NCBI GenBank assembly: GCA_011048515.1 | Contig: DSDW01000114.1 | Span: 1 to 36,929, forward strand | DNA: 36,929 nucleotides | Source: Campylobacterota bacterium | Lineage (GTDB): Bacteria; Campylobacterota; Campylobacteria; Campylobacterales; Sulfurovaceae | Direction of reading: 5' to 3' | Shown here: positions 22,480-30,620 of the stretch, in pieces | How positions within the stretch are numbered: position 1 is the first letter of the stretch | Layout: every line of letters begins with the position of its first letter | Notes under the pieces: generated by a model | What the model saw: the letters and a program-made list of their open reading frames with translations, nothing else | The model's database searches: none | What the model was told of the DNA's origin: nothing | Made by a program: the position numbers and the translations under genes

Positions 22480-24300
22480 CTACCTATCTGTATTTAAATC
22501 TCTATTCACTCTCTGGGCCAATTGCTCAGGCAAAAGTCCAAGACTCTCTTCCACCAGCTTAGTACTGCCATGCGTAATGAAAGCATCATCATACTCAAAA
22601 GTGGTTAACGAAACATCCCTGATACTCTCCTGGCTTAAAAATTCCAGCAACGCAGACCCTACTCCCCCTTTGGCTGCGGAATCGGAGAATACATACCATT
22701 TCTTATAATCAGCGCTGAGTTTTAAAAGCATCTTCTCATCGAGCGGTTTGACAAAACGCAGATCAAGGATACCGATCTTTTGCTCCATCTTCTCGGCAGT
22801 CAGCATTGCTCGCCCCACTCCGTTGCCATACCCGATAAAGAGTATATCTTCACCCTCCTGCAGCATGACAGACTTTCCAAGTTCATACAATTCACAGCTG
22901 CTGTCCGGAGCGAGAAATGCTCCTCTTGGATACCTGAAAGCACAGGGCCGGTGATACGCTTTGGCAAAGGCCATGGCTGCTTTCATACTGCTCTCGTTGT
23001 AAGGCGCAAGCAGGGTCATGTTGGGGATTGCCCTGAGATAACTTACATCAAATGCCCCCTGATGTGTTTCGCCGTCCTCTCCCACGATCCCTGCCCGGTC
23101 AATAGCGAATGCTACGCCAAGATCCATCAGACAGATATCGTGGATGACCTGATCATACCCCCTCTGCAGGAATGTAGAGTAGAGCGTACAGAAAGGCTTG
23201 AATCCCTCTTTCGCCAAAGGCCCCATCGAAGTGACCGCATGCTGCTCTGCGATCGCTACATCCCAAAAACGCTCAGGATACTTTTCCATCGCTGCACTGA
23301 GACCTGTACCGCTCGGCATCGCTGCGGTGACCCCCACGATCTTCTCATCCTCATCAGCCATCTCGAGAAGTGTTTCGCTGTAGATCTGAGTGGCAGATTT
23401 CGCACTGCTCTTCTTGTAGGCTTTCCCTGTCTCAAGATCAAAAGCTCCTACACCGTGCCAGTGCTCTTTGGTCCCCTCAGCGATCTCATACCCTTTTCCC
23501 TTGGTTGTCTGGGCATGAACGATCACCGGTTTTTTCAGTTTTTTGGCTACTTCAAGGGTCTCGATGAGTGTTTCGATATCATGCCCGTCGACAGGCCCGA
23601 TATACTCGATCCCCATCTCTTCAAACATAATTCCCGGAGTGATCAGCTTGAAGGACTCTTCAAAACGCTTCGCCATGTAGGTCGCACCCTCGGGAAGATG
23701 TTCAAGGGCTTTTTCAACCCTCTGTTTGAACTTCTGATAGAAGGACCCTGCCATCGTCTGCGAAAGCAGTTTGCTGATCGCGCCGATCGGTTTGGCGATA
23801 CTCATCTCGTTGTCATTGAGAATGATCACCACAGGGTACTTTCTGTCACCCAATTCATTGAGCGCTTCATAGACCATCCCCGCGCTCATACTTCCGTCAC
23901 CGATAAATGCAACGGGAATACGCTCTTCACCTTTGAGTGCGATCGCTTTTGCCGCACCGACAGCCAGGGAGATGGAAGTAGAACTGTGCCCTGCCACATA
24001 GTAGTCATACGGAGACTCCTTTGGCTTGGTATAGCCGCTGATGCCGCCAAATGTACGCAGTGTATCGAAGCTCTCCCATCGGTCGGTCAGGAGTTTGTGT
24101 GCATAGGCCTGGTGGCTCACATCAAAAATGAAGGGGTCTTTGGTCACATCAAAAACCCTGTGCATTGCGACGATCAGATCTGCCGCACCCATGGTTGAAC
24201 TTAAATGTCCACCGTTACGGCTTACAGTCTGCAGTATCTTCTCTCTGATCTCTTCGGCAAGTGCCTCAAGTTCTTCAATCGAATGCTCTTTGATATTCAT
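22480..24300 (-). CDS. dxs: 1-deoxy-D-xylulose-5-phosphate synthase
   Basis: A 606-residue thiamine-diphosphate enzyme condensing pyruvate with glyceraldehyde 3-phosphate, the first step of the MEP isoprenoid pathway. Seen are VSHQAYAHKLLTDR, the ThDP motif GDGSMSAGMVYEALNE, and the transketolase-like DRAGIVGEDGETHQG. The length is slightly under the E. coli enzyme (620). The ATG is 1 bp after the stop of the small upstream gene, indicating coupling. A 472-codon open frame on the opposite strand is a shadow. Confidence 0.97.
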   Translation of the reverse strand: MNIKEHSIEELEALAEEIREKILQTVSRNGGHLSSTMGAADLIVAMHRVFDVTKDPFIFDVSHQAYAHKLLTDRWESFDTLRTFGGISGYTKPKESPYDYYVAGHSSTSISLAVGAAKAIALKGEERIPVAFIGDGSMSAGMVYEALNELGDRKYPVVIILNDNEMSIAKPIGAISKLLSQTMAGSFYQKFKQRVEKALEHLPEGATYMAKRFEESFKLITPGIMFEEMGIEYIGPVDGHDIETLIETLEVAKKLKKPVIVHAQTTKGKGYEIAEGTKEHWHGVGAFDLETGKAYKKSSAKSATQIYSETLLEMADEDEKIVGVTAAMPSGTGLSAAMEKYPERFWDVAIAEQHAVTSMGPLAKEGFKPFCTLYSTFLQRGYDQVIHDICLMDLGVAFAIDRAGIVGEDGETHQGAFDVSYLRAIPNMTLLAPYNESSMKAAMAFAKAYHRPCAFRYPRGAFLAPDSSCELYELGKSVMLQEGEDILFIGYGNGVGRAMLTAEKMEQKIGILDLRFVKPLDEKMLLKLSADYKKWYVFSDSAAKGGVGSALLEFLSQESIRDVSLTTFEYDDAFITHGSTKLVEESLGLLPEQLAQRVNRDLNTDR

Positions 24301-24301
24301 T

Positions 24302-24511
24302 TCAACTCTTTATATACGCATTGATTATTTTTTTGGCAAATTCGATTTGACTCTCATCAAACGAGACTCCCAGCTCCTTTGCCATTGCTCTCAATGCTTT
24401 TTTTGTCACTTTTTCTGGTTTGGCAGAAGCGTCCCTGGGTGCTATAAACTCATGCAGTATAAAGGGAGAAACCTTTACACTTGCTGGGCTGACGACTTCT
24501 ACTCTCTTCAT
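24302..24511 (-). CDS. Small conserved-type protein of unknown function (69 aa)
   Basis: I do not recognise this protein. It has 69 residues, an N-terminal beta-like stretch (MKRVEVVSPASVKV), a middle with FILHEFIAPRDA, and a basic, helical C-terminus (KKALRAMAKELGVSFDESQIEFAKKIINAY). It has no signal peptide, membrane segment or Cys motif. The ATG at 24511 lies 1 bp after the hisC stop, and its own stop is 1 bp before the dxs ATG, so it is read as part of one coupled hisC-orf-dxs unit; an upstream TTG start is possible but would overlap hisC. In Campylobacter jejuni, as I recall, fliF-fliG-fliH fill the hisC-dxs gap. Coding is supported by the tight packing rather than by homology. Confidence 0.75.
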   Translation of the reverse strand: MKRVEVVSPASVKVSPFILHEFIAPRDASAKPEKVTKKALRAMAKELGVSFDESQIEFAKKIINAYIKS

Positions 24512-24512
24512 A

Positions 24513-25613
24513 CTAGGCAATGATCTCTGAAAAATGCCTGAAGAATGTACTGTTCTGCGCTTCTGTTCCGACCGTAATGCGCACTGCGTTCATCCCGTAG
24601 GAGGCTAGATCACGGATGATCACGCCTCTTTTGAGCAGTTCTTCTGAGATATAACTCGAATTGAGTGGATCATCAAACAGGTAGGTGATAAAATTCGTAT
24701 AACTGTCAATATATCTGATGCCGTTTTCCTCTGCGAAGGCTTCGTATCTCTTGATCTGTTCCTGATGCAATGCAACACTCTCCTGAACAAACGTTTCATC
24801 TTTGGTCGCCTCTATCGCCACACGCAGAGAGAGCGTCGTGATATTGAACGGTGGCCTCATCTTGTAGAGCTCTTTGATCAGCGGTGCCTGTGCGATACCA
24901 TACCCGACCCGCATACCGCCCAAACCGTGTGCCTTGGAAAAGGTGCCCAGATAGATCACATTGTCATACCCCAGAAGATCATTCGGTGCGATACGGTACT
25001 TCTCATCTTTGGCAGCCGCGTATTCCATATAGGCACCGTCCACTACGATCAGCGTATCATCTCCCATCGCCTCGATCAATCTGATCACATCTGCTTTGCT
25101 TGTCGCATCCCCGGTGGGATTGTTCGGGGTACAGATATAAACGACCTTCGGCCTGTACATGTTGTATGCTTCCATGAACTCTTCAAACTTGTGCTCATGG
25201 CTCATCGTCTTATAGACCTTTGCGCCCATCTGTTTTGCGTAGATCTCATACATAGCGAAGGTTACTCCGCTCATCAGCACCGAAGCGTTTTCATCAAGCA
25301 CTGCACGCGAGATGAACTCCAGCACCTGGTCACTTCCTGCACCGATAATGATATTGGTATCCTCTACCTGATACTTCTTCGCAAGCGCTGCCTTAAGCTC
25401 GAACATGCTGTCATCGGGATAGAGGTGCGCGATATCGGCATGGGATCTGATCACTTTTGAGATCGCCGGGTTTGTACCGATCGGATTTTCATTGGAAGCA
25501 AGCTTCACCACATCTTTGGGTGCAATGCCGTATTCTCGCACAACCAACTCGATAGGCTTGCCCGCTTCATAGATTTTTATTCCCTTCAGTGCTTTGTTAA
25601 ACTCTATATTCAT
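24513..25613 (-). CDS. hisC: Histidinol-phosphate aminotransferase
   Basis: A 366-residue PLP-dependent class I/II aminotransferase of histidine synthesis; it may also act on aromatic amino acids, which would fit its position after pheA. Seen are LASNENPIG at the N-terminus, CTPNNPTGDA, the cofactor-binding VVDGAYMEYA, and the PLP lysine K227 in GTFSKAHGLGGMRVGYG. It starts 23 bp after the pheA stop and ends 1 bp before the next start codon. The ribosome site is weak (purine-rich AAAGAAG). Confidence 0.94.
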   Translation of the reverse strand: MNIEFNKALKGIKIYEAGKPIELVVREYGIAPKDVVKLASNENPIGTNPAISKVIRSHADIAHLYPDDSMFELKAALAKKYQVEDTNIIIGAGSDQVLEFISRAVLDENASVLMSGVTFAMYEIYAKQMGAKVYKTMSHEHKFEEFMEAYNMYRPKVVYICTPNNPTGDATSKADVIRLIEAMGDDTLIVVDGAYMEYAAAKDEKYRIAPNDLLGYDNVIYLGTFSKAHGLGGMRVGYGIAQAPLIKELYKMRPPFNITTLSLRVAIEATKDETFVQESVALHQEQIKRYEAFAEENGIRYIDSYTNFITYLFDDPLNSSYISEELLKRGVIIRDLASYGMNAVRITVGTEAQNSTFFRHFSEIIA

Positions 25614-25636
25614 CTTTTACTTCTTTTTTTGAAATT

Positions 25637-26695
25637 TTATACGTCATCCGCTTCATAGACATAGGAGCCTAGCACCTTGATCTTATCAGCATGTTTATCC
25701 AGGATCGGTTTGATATCTTCATCATCTTTGTGCCCAAGGAACTCGATAAAGAAGATCGATTTTCCCTCAACGATATGCGACTTGATCTTCGTAAGGTTGA
25801 TCTTTGACCTCTCAAAATCATTGAGGAAGTTCACCAAAGAACCCGGTGTGTTGTCAAGCTTGACCAGGAGCGAAGTCTTGTCATGCCCTGATGGCAGGTT
25901 ATCAAAATTTGAGATCACAAAAAAACGCGTACGGTTGTTCGTATCATCTTCGATATTGTCAAAACGGATCGGAAGGTTGTTGATCTTCGCTGCAACTGAC
26001 GGACAGATCGCAGCGGCATTCTCATCCTTCAGCGCCAGCTTTGCCGCTTTGGCTGTTGATTCTATAGGAATGTGCTCGATATCATTGAACCCCAGATCCT
26101 CCAAAAACACCCTGCACTGTCCAAATGCGATATCTTTTGAGTATATCTTATCGATCTTCTTGATATCTTCGGACAATGTGGCAAAAGAGAGATGCACGTC
26201 GATCACCACTTCAGCGATGATCTTGAGGTCATACTCATCGAAACTGCTGATCGTATCGCTCACGATCCCGCTGGAACTGTTCTCTATGGGTACCACACCA
26301 AATTTTGCCGTACCTCTTGAAACCTCACGGAACACTCCCTGGATCGAACTGATCGGAAGATAGACGCTCATCGCACCGAACTTGCTCTCTGCTGCCTGAT
26401 GCGTAAAGCTGGCTTCCGGCCCCAGGTAAGCCACTGCTTCCGGAAGTTCCAGGTTGCGTGAGACCGCGAACATCTCCAAAAAAAGCGCTTCGATCGCTGC
26501 ATCGGTCAACTTGCCCCTGTTTTTTGCTTTCAGACGGTTGAGGATCGCCTGCTCGCGTTCAGGACGGTAGATCGGGGCACCTGTCGTGTTTTTCAGTTGA
26601 CCGACCTCATGCACAAGATCCATACGCTGATTGTACAGTTCCAAGAGCATATCATCGATCTTGTCGATATTTTGACGAAGCTCATCCAAAGTCAT
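25637..26695 (-). CDS. pheA: Bifunctional chorismate mutase / prephenate dehydratase (P-protein)
   Basis: A 352-residue enzyme making phenylpyruvate from chorismate. An AroQ-type chorismate mutase covers about 1-85 (LDELRQNIDKIDDMLLEL; PIYRPEREQAIL). Prephenate dehydratase covers about 90-270, with GPEASFTHQAA and the VPIENSSSGIV motif. A C-terminal ACT domain for phenylalanine feedback follows (SLLVKLDNTPGSLVNFL; IEFLGH). The second ATG at 26695 is chosen: AAAGGAG sits 7 nt before it but only 1 nt before the ATG at 26701. A longer reading would overlap lysA. Confidence 0.96.
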   Translation of the reverse strand: MTLDELRQNIDKIDDMLLELYNQRMDLVHEVGQLKNTTGAPIYRPEREQAILNRLKAKNRGKLTDAAIEALFLEMFAVSRNLELPEAVAYLGPEASFTHQAAESKFGAMSVYLPISSIQGVFREVSRGTAKFGVVPIENSSSGIVSDTISSFDEYDLKIIAEVVIDVHLSFATLSEDIKKIDKIYSKDIAFGQCRVFLEDLGFNDIEHIPIESTAKAAKLALKDENAAAICPSVAAKINNLPIRFDNIEDDTNNRTRFFVISNFDNLPSGHDKTSLLVKLDNTPGSLVNFLNDFERSKINLTKIKSHIVEGKSIFFIEFLGHKDDEDIKPILDKHADKIKVLGSYVYEADDV

Positions 26696-26721
26696 ACTCA
26701 TACTCCTTTTCAAAGCGCCTG

Positions 26722-27957
26722 CTACTCGGCGCTCTCCTCCATGCACTCAAGCTCTAAACGCACCTGGTCTTCATACGTTTCGCGCTTACGGATAAGTTTT
26801 ACCTTATCACCTTGTATCGCAACCTCTGCCGGTTTCGGACGTGTGTTGTAGTTGCTCGCCATCGTAAAGCCGTAAGCACCGGCAGAATGGACAGCGAGCA
26901 GGTCATTATGCTCCAAAGGCGGAAGCGGCACGTTCTTCCCAAGAAAGTCCCCGCTTTCACAGACCGGTCCTACGACATCTGCCGGTGTTTTTTTATTCTC
27001 AGGTGTATCTGCCTCTTTTGCCACCGCTTCGATCCTGTGATACGCGTTATAAAGGCTTGGACGGATCAGGTCATTCATCGCGCCGTCTACGATGACGAAA
27101 CGTTTCTCTTCATTGACTTTTTCGTAGAGGACCTTGGTGAGGAACACACCCGCATTGGCCACCATATAGCGTCCCGGTTCACACAAGATCGTCACATCCA
27201 GCCCTTTTGTCGCCTGGAATATCGCATCGGTATAGGCCTGCGGTGCAATCGTCTGCTCATCATCATAGACTACTCCGATACCACCGCCCACATCAAAGAA
27301 CTTGATATCGATATCGATGGCCTTCAGAGAACGCACCAGATCAGCCACGATACCGCATGCCTCTGCGATAGGCTCCAATTTGGTCAGCTGCGAACCGATA
27401 TGGAAGTGGATCCCTACCGGGTTGAGAAACTCCGACTTTTTCGCGTAGATATACATCCGTTTTGCCATCTCGATCTCGACACCGAACTTGTTCTCATGCA
27501 GTCCCGTCGAAATATAGGGATGGGTCTGAGGATCGATATTAGGATTGACGCGGATCGAGATACGCGCCTCTTTACCCAGTGCTTTTGCCACCATCTCCAC
27601 GCGTTTCATCTCAGCTTCACTCTCAAGGTTGATCAAAAGGATATCATACTCAAGTGCCGCCCGGATCTCCTCGTCACGTTTCCCTACACCCGAAAAGATG
27701 ATCTTGTATTTGCTCACCCCTGCACTGAGCGCTCTTTTTACTTCTCCGATACTGACACAGTCTGCTCCGGCACCCAGTTTTGCAAGATGCGCGATCACTG
27801 AAAGATTCGAGTTCGCCTTGACCGCATAGTTGATCAATGATTTTTTCCCTGCAAAGGCATCTTTGAGGCTGCTATACCGCTCTTCGATATAGTCAAAATC
27901 ATACACGTAAAGCGGTGTGCCGTACTGCTCAGCTATCTCTTTTATATCCATGCTCAT
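26722..27957 (-). CDS. lysA: Diaminopimelate decarboxylase
   Basis: A 411-residue PLP-dependent fold III decarboxylase, the last step of lysine synthesis. The PLP lysine is K47 in YAVKANSN. HFHIGSQL and GGGIGVVYDDE are the conserved barrel motifs, ILCEPGRYMVANAG binds the PLP phosphate, and CESGDFLG contributes the active-site Cys from the partner subunit. Two ATGs are possible: 27957 (TAGGA 8 nt upstream, chosen) and 27951 (GGGA upstream). The gene precedes pheA by 26 bp and probably leads the lysA-pheA-hisC-orf-dxs transcript. Confidence 0.97.
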   Translation of the reverse strand: MSMDIKEIAEQYGTPLYVYDFDYIEERYSSLKDAFAGKKSLINYAVKANSNLSVIAHLAKLGAGADCVSIGEVKRALSAGVSKYKIIFSGVGKRDEEIRAALEYDILLINLESEAEMKRVEMVAKALGKEARISIRVNPNIDPQTHPYISTGLHENKFGVEIEMAKRMYIYAKKSEFLNPVGIHFHIGSQLTKLEPIAEACGIVADLVRSLKAIDIDIKFFDVGGGIGVVYDDEQTIAPQAYTDAIFQATKGLDVTILCEPGRYMVANAGVFLTKVLYEKVNEEKRFVIVDGAMNDLIRPSLYNAYHRIEAVAKEADTPENKKTPADVVGPVCESGDFLGKNVPLPPLEHNDLLAVHSAGAYGFTMASNYNTRPKPAEVAIQGDKVKLIRKRETYEDQVRLELECMEESAE

Positions 27958-28006
27958 TCCCGTTTTCCTAACAATTGCCGCTTGCCTGCGACACTATTTT
28001 GCGGTG

Positions 28007-28012
28007 ATTTTA
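28007..28012 (-). promoter_or_regulatory. Putative -10 box of the lysA-to-dxs run
   Basis: TAAAAT preceded by a T-rich stretch (CAATTTTTAGA) on the minus strand, about 50 nt before the lysA ATG, in the 99-bp gap after lptG. Confidence 0.4.
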
Positions 28013-28056
28013 TCTAAAAATTGATTAGAAGCAAGCTTATGCTGTCCAGGCACCGT

Positions 28057-29142
28057 TTATGCGAAGCTCTTTGCCTCTTGACAGACATAGATATATAGCG
28101 CATAGGCAACCAGCAGTATGATCGGCAATACGGAAGCAAGCTCGGGAAGGATCGCTCCGTTATACCCCATCTTTCCCAGACCGAACAGTACCCCCCATAC
28201 AATGATCGTAGCCCCCAGAGAGAGTGCAAGTGTGGTTGAAAGATTCACCATTCTTGCATGGAAAGGCAACTTGAAAAAGAGGATCAGCAGCATCGCGATC
28301 GCAAAAAGTGGCGTCACCACTTTATCATACAATGTTGCGCGAATTTTGCCTGAGTCAAGCTTCTGAGCAGAAAAAAGTCTCCAGGTATGATACGTATCGA
28401 TCACGCTCAATGCCTTGCCTTCATAGAGCGACTCCATAATCTTCGGTTTGTACCCCTCCAGAGTTTCAATACTCTCTTTATATTCCAGACGGTAGCTCTG
28501 TAAAATATCATTCTCATAAAGATGCGTTTTAAGTCTTGCATCTTTTGCATCCCATCCAGTGCCGTTATAAAGCGCATACGGGGCCCTGATCGTATAACGT
28601 ACCTGGTTGCCTTCAACTTTAAAGAGGGTGATATCCTCTATCCTTTTCTTTAACGGATCAAGTTTTTTTACATAGACAAATGCATCATTGTATTTAAAGA
28701 ACAGATCCTTCACCTGATAGTCATTGTATTCGTTTTTAAGCAAGTGGGAGGCTTTGTCCTTGGCATAGGAGAACTCCGTCGTATGAAGCACCATAAAGAT
28801 CATATAGACGATAAGGGAGACTGCAAGAATAGGCGTAAAAAGTTTTTTATTGCTGAAGCCAAACGCATGCAGCGCCACCATATTGCTGTTTTTTACCATC
28901 ATGACCTTTGTAATGATCACTGCAAACACCATAGCCAGAGGGTAAAGCAGCGTGATCGCCTCTTCCCATTTATAAAATATATAGTGCAACTGGTAGGTAC
29001 CGAGTTTTTCAAGCTTTGAAAACTGCTGAAAATAATCTATCACCAAAAAGACCAGGGAGAGGCCCAAAAGTATCACCAGAAGGTTTTTGAGGTAGTGTTT
29101 TCCCAGATAGGTAACGTAGAGGGGAGGAGAGAGGAGATTCAT
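28057..29142 (-). CDS. lptG: LptF/LptG family LPS export permease (probably LptG)
   Basis: A 361-residue inner-membrane permease of the LptB2FG transporter that extracts lipopolysaccharide. Three transmembrane helices lie near 20-40, 60-82 and 98-120, then a periplasmic beta-jellyroll (about 125-265), then three more helices (about 270-290, 298-320, 332-352). This is the YjgP/YjgQ layout. The ATG overlaps the pth stop in the form ATGA, so translation is coupled. The choice of LptG rather than LptF rests on the pth neighbourhood in Campylobacterota, and is not certain. Together with lptE elsewhere in the window it indicates a full Lpt system. Confidence 0.88.
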   Translation of the reverse strand: MNLLSPPLYVTYLGKHYLKNLLVILLGLSLVFLVIDYFQQFSKLEKLGTYQLHYIFYKWEEAITLLYPLAMVFAVIITKVMMVKNSNMVALHAFGFSNKKLFTPILAVSLIVYMIFMVLHTTEFSYAKDKASHLLKNEYNDYQVKDLFFKYNDAFVYVKKLDPLKKRIEDITLFKVEGNQVRYTIRAPYALYNGTGWDAKDARLKTHLYENDILQSYRLEYKESIETLEGYKPKIMESLYEGKALSVIDTYHTWRLFSAQKLDSGKIRATLYDKVVTPLFAIAMLLILFFKLPFHARMVNLSTTLALSLGATIIVWGVLFGLGKMGYNGAILPELASVLPIILLVAYALYIYVCQEAKSFA

Positions 29143-29711
29143 CCCAGAAGCCCTTCTATGGACTTCAGGCTGTATCTCGACTTTACCTCTGTCAATGTCT
29201 CTGTCGTCAGTTTCATACAGGCTTCAGCCGTATGGGAGATCAACCGATCGAGATGCTCCTCTTCCTCTTTGCTAAAATCATGCAGCACATAATCAGCCAC
29301 CTGGGACTTATGAGCAGGTTTATCCACCCCTACTCTGACACGCAGGTACTCTTTTCCGATCACTTCATCGATAGACTTGAGGCCGTTATGACCGCCATGA
29401 CCGCCGCCAAGCTTGAAACGCAAAGCGCCGAAAGGGAGGTCGATATCATCATGGATCACGATAATATCTTCAATCTCTATCTTGTAAAACTGCTTTACGG
29501 CTAAAACACTTTTACCCGATAGGTTCATAAAGGTCGTCGGCTTTAAAAAGTAGTGATGGGAATATTTGAAAAGTTCACCCTGGAATGAAGCTTTGGAGAG
29601 GTCTCTGGCACCAAGATCAGCGACAAGTTTGTCTATGATCCTGAAACCGATGTTATGCCGTGTGTTTTCGTATTTTGATCCCGGATTTCCCAGACCAACA
29701 AAAAGTGCCAC
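29139..29711 (-). CDS. pth: Peptidyl-tRNA hydrolase
   Basis: A 190-residue enzyme that frees tRNA from peptidyl-tRNA dropped by ribosomes. Seen are VGLGNPGSKYENTRHNIGF with catalytic His19, KPTTFMNLSG, and the IHDDIDLPFG segment with the catalytic Asp, then GGGHGGHNGLKSI. The start is a GTG with CAGGAG 6 nt upstream. It follows rplY after 81 bp with a 9-bp hairpin, and overlaps lptG by 4 bp. Confidence 0.97.
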   Translation of the reverse strand: MALFVGLGNPGSKYENTRHNIGFRIIDKLVADLGARDLSKASFQGELFKYSHHYFLKPTTFMNLSGKSVLAVKQFYKIEIEDIIVIHDDIDLPFGALRFKLGGGHGGHNGLKSIDEVIGKEYLRVRVGVDKPAHKSQVADYVLHDFSKEEEEHLDRLISHTAEACMKLTTETLTEVKSRYSLKSIEGLLG

Positions 29712-29737
29712 GACTTCTCCTGTTTTTTGTTCTTATA

Positions 29738-29760
29738 GAAGAGAAATAGAATTTCTCTTC
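29738..29760. repeat. 9-bp hairpin between rplY and pth
   Basis: GAAGAGAAA and TTTCTCTTC pair around a 5-nt loop. No U-tract follows on the minus strand, so termination is unlikely. It may be an mRNA processing or stability element. Confidence 0.45.
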
Positions 29761-29792
29761 GCTCACTTTAACTCTAAAGAGCTGAAGTTTGA

Positions 29793-30329
29793 TTATTTTG
29801 CTTTGATCACACCACAGATCGCAACATCTGGTCTTTCCATAATGCGGCAGTTTGCCGGAGCTTCGATATCTCTGATAAGAATAGAGTCATCTCTGTCAAG
29901 ATCAGTGACATCCAGGTCAAAGTTCTTAGGCATATTTTCGATTGCGCCTCTTACTCTGATTCTTCTTTTGGAGATGATAAGCACACCTTTGTTTTTAAGA
30001 CCTTTCGGTGTTCCGTGTGTTACAACAGGTACGAGGAAGTCAGTCACCTGGCCAGGCACACCTACTCTCAGGTCAACATGAACGATGTCTCCTGTTACCG
30101 GGTGTAGTTGATACTCATGGATCGCTACGTTCAGCTCTTTGTCGCCAACTTTTACAGGAAGTGTAAATCCCTCTTTTGCTCTTACAGCTTTGATGAAATC
30201 ACCTCTTTTAAATGCAGCATTGATGTTCTCTACACCATTTGCATAAATGTTAGCGATTAGATAACCATCTCTTTTAAGCTGTTTTGCGTTGCTTTTTCCG
30301 ATACTCTCTCTAATGATACCTTCTAACAT
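29793..30329 (-). CDS. rplY: 50S ribosomal protein L25/general stress protein Ctc
   Basis: A 178-residue 5S rRNA-binding ribosomal protein of the long (CTC) form: an N-terminal L25 domain (about 1-92, with GYLIANIYANG and HPVTGDIVHVDL) plus a C-terminal TL5/CTC beta domain (about 95-178). Start ATG with AAGGA 7 nt upstream. A TATAAT promoter lies about 60 bp before the gene. In the same direction come pth and lptG, so the three probably form an operon, as in Campylobacter. Confidence 0.95.
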   Translation of the reverse strand: MLEGIIRESIGKSNAKQLKRDGYLIANIYANGVENINAAFKRGDFIKAVRAKEGFTLPVKVGDKELNVAIHEYQLHPVTGDIVHVDLRVGVPGQVTDFLVPVVTHGTPKGLKNKGVLIISKRRIRVRGAIENMPKNFDLDVTDLDRDDSILIRDIEAPANCRIMERPDVAICGVIKAK

Positions 30330-30386
30330 AGTTAGTCCTTACTTAAATAAAAATATTATCTACACCGAAATGTAAAATAGAAGCGG

Positions 30387-30392
30387 ATTATA
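30387..30392 (-). promoter_or_regulatory. -10 box of rplY
   Basis: Perfect TATAAT on the minus strand within GGATATAATCC, the same 11-mer found before leuS, 58 nt before the ATG. Confidence 0.55.
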
Positions 30393-30446
30393 TCCAGTTT
30401 TTATTAAATTGTGGTAAAAGTAAATATAGATACGCAGGTATCGCTT

Positions 30447-30620
30447 GCTTAACGCTTTTGCCTCCATGGCTACGCTGCGCTACGACCATTCCGGTTTCGT
30501 AGCTACAAACGACAAACTATTGTCGTTTGCTTAACGCTTTTGCCTCCATGGCTACGCTGCGCTACGACCATTCCGGTTTCGTAGCTACAAACGACAAACT
30601 ATTGTCGTTTGCTTAACGCT
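30447..30620. repeat. 82-bp perfect tandem repeat (two copies plus a 10-bp third)
   Basis: Units start at 30447, 30529 and 30611 with GCTTAACGCT; the two full 82-bp copies look identical, and the third partial copy runs into the pilT stop codon. Each unit contains a hairpin AAACGACAA/TTGTCGTTT with a 4-nt ACTA loop (first copy 30507-30528), a second inverted repeat GCTACGA/TCGTAGC (30479-30503), and further CTACG-containing palindromic fragments. No coding is seen. It fills most of the 289-bp gap between pilT and rplY. It resembles REP/BIME-type or MITE-type repeats, but the family is not one I can name. Confidence 0.92.

Noticed and set aside
22376-22480. SAM riboswitch before metK
   Set aside because: The conserved cores of SAM-I, SAM-II and SAM/SAH classes were looked for by eye and not seen; only simple inverted repeats are present.
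22780-24198. 472-codon open frame on the plus strand
   Set aside because: It lies entirely antisense to dxs, is rich in Cys, His and Arg with no recognisable domain, and has no ribosome site. It reflects the codon bias of dxs.
26812-27801. 329-codon open frame antisense to lysA
   Set aside because: Composition (His/Arg/Asp/Cys-rich) and full overlap with a certain gene mark it as a shadow; the same applies to 24765-25460 over hisC and 33807-34595 over clpA.
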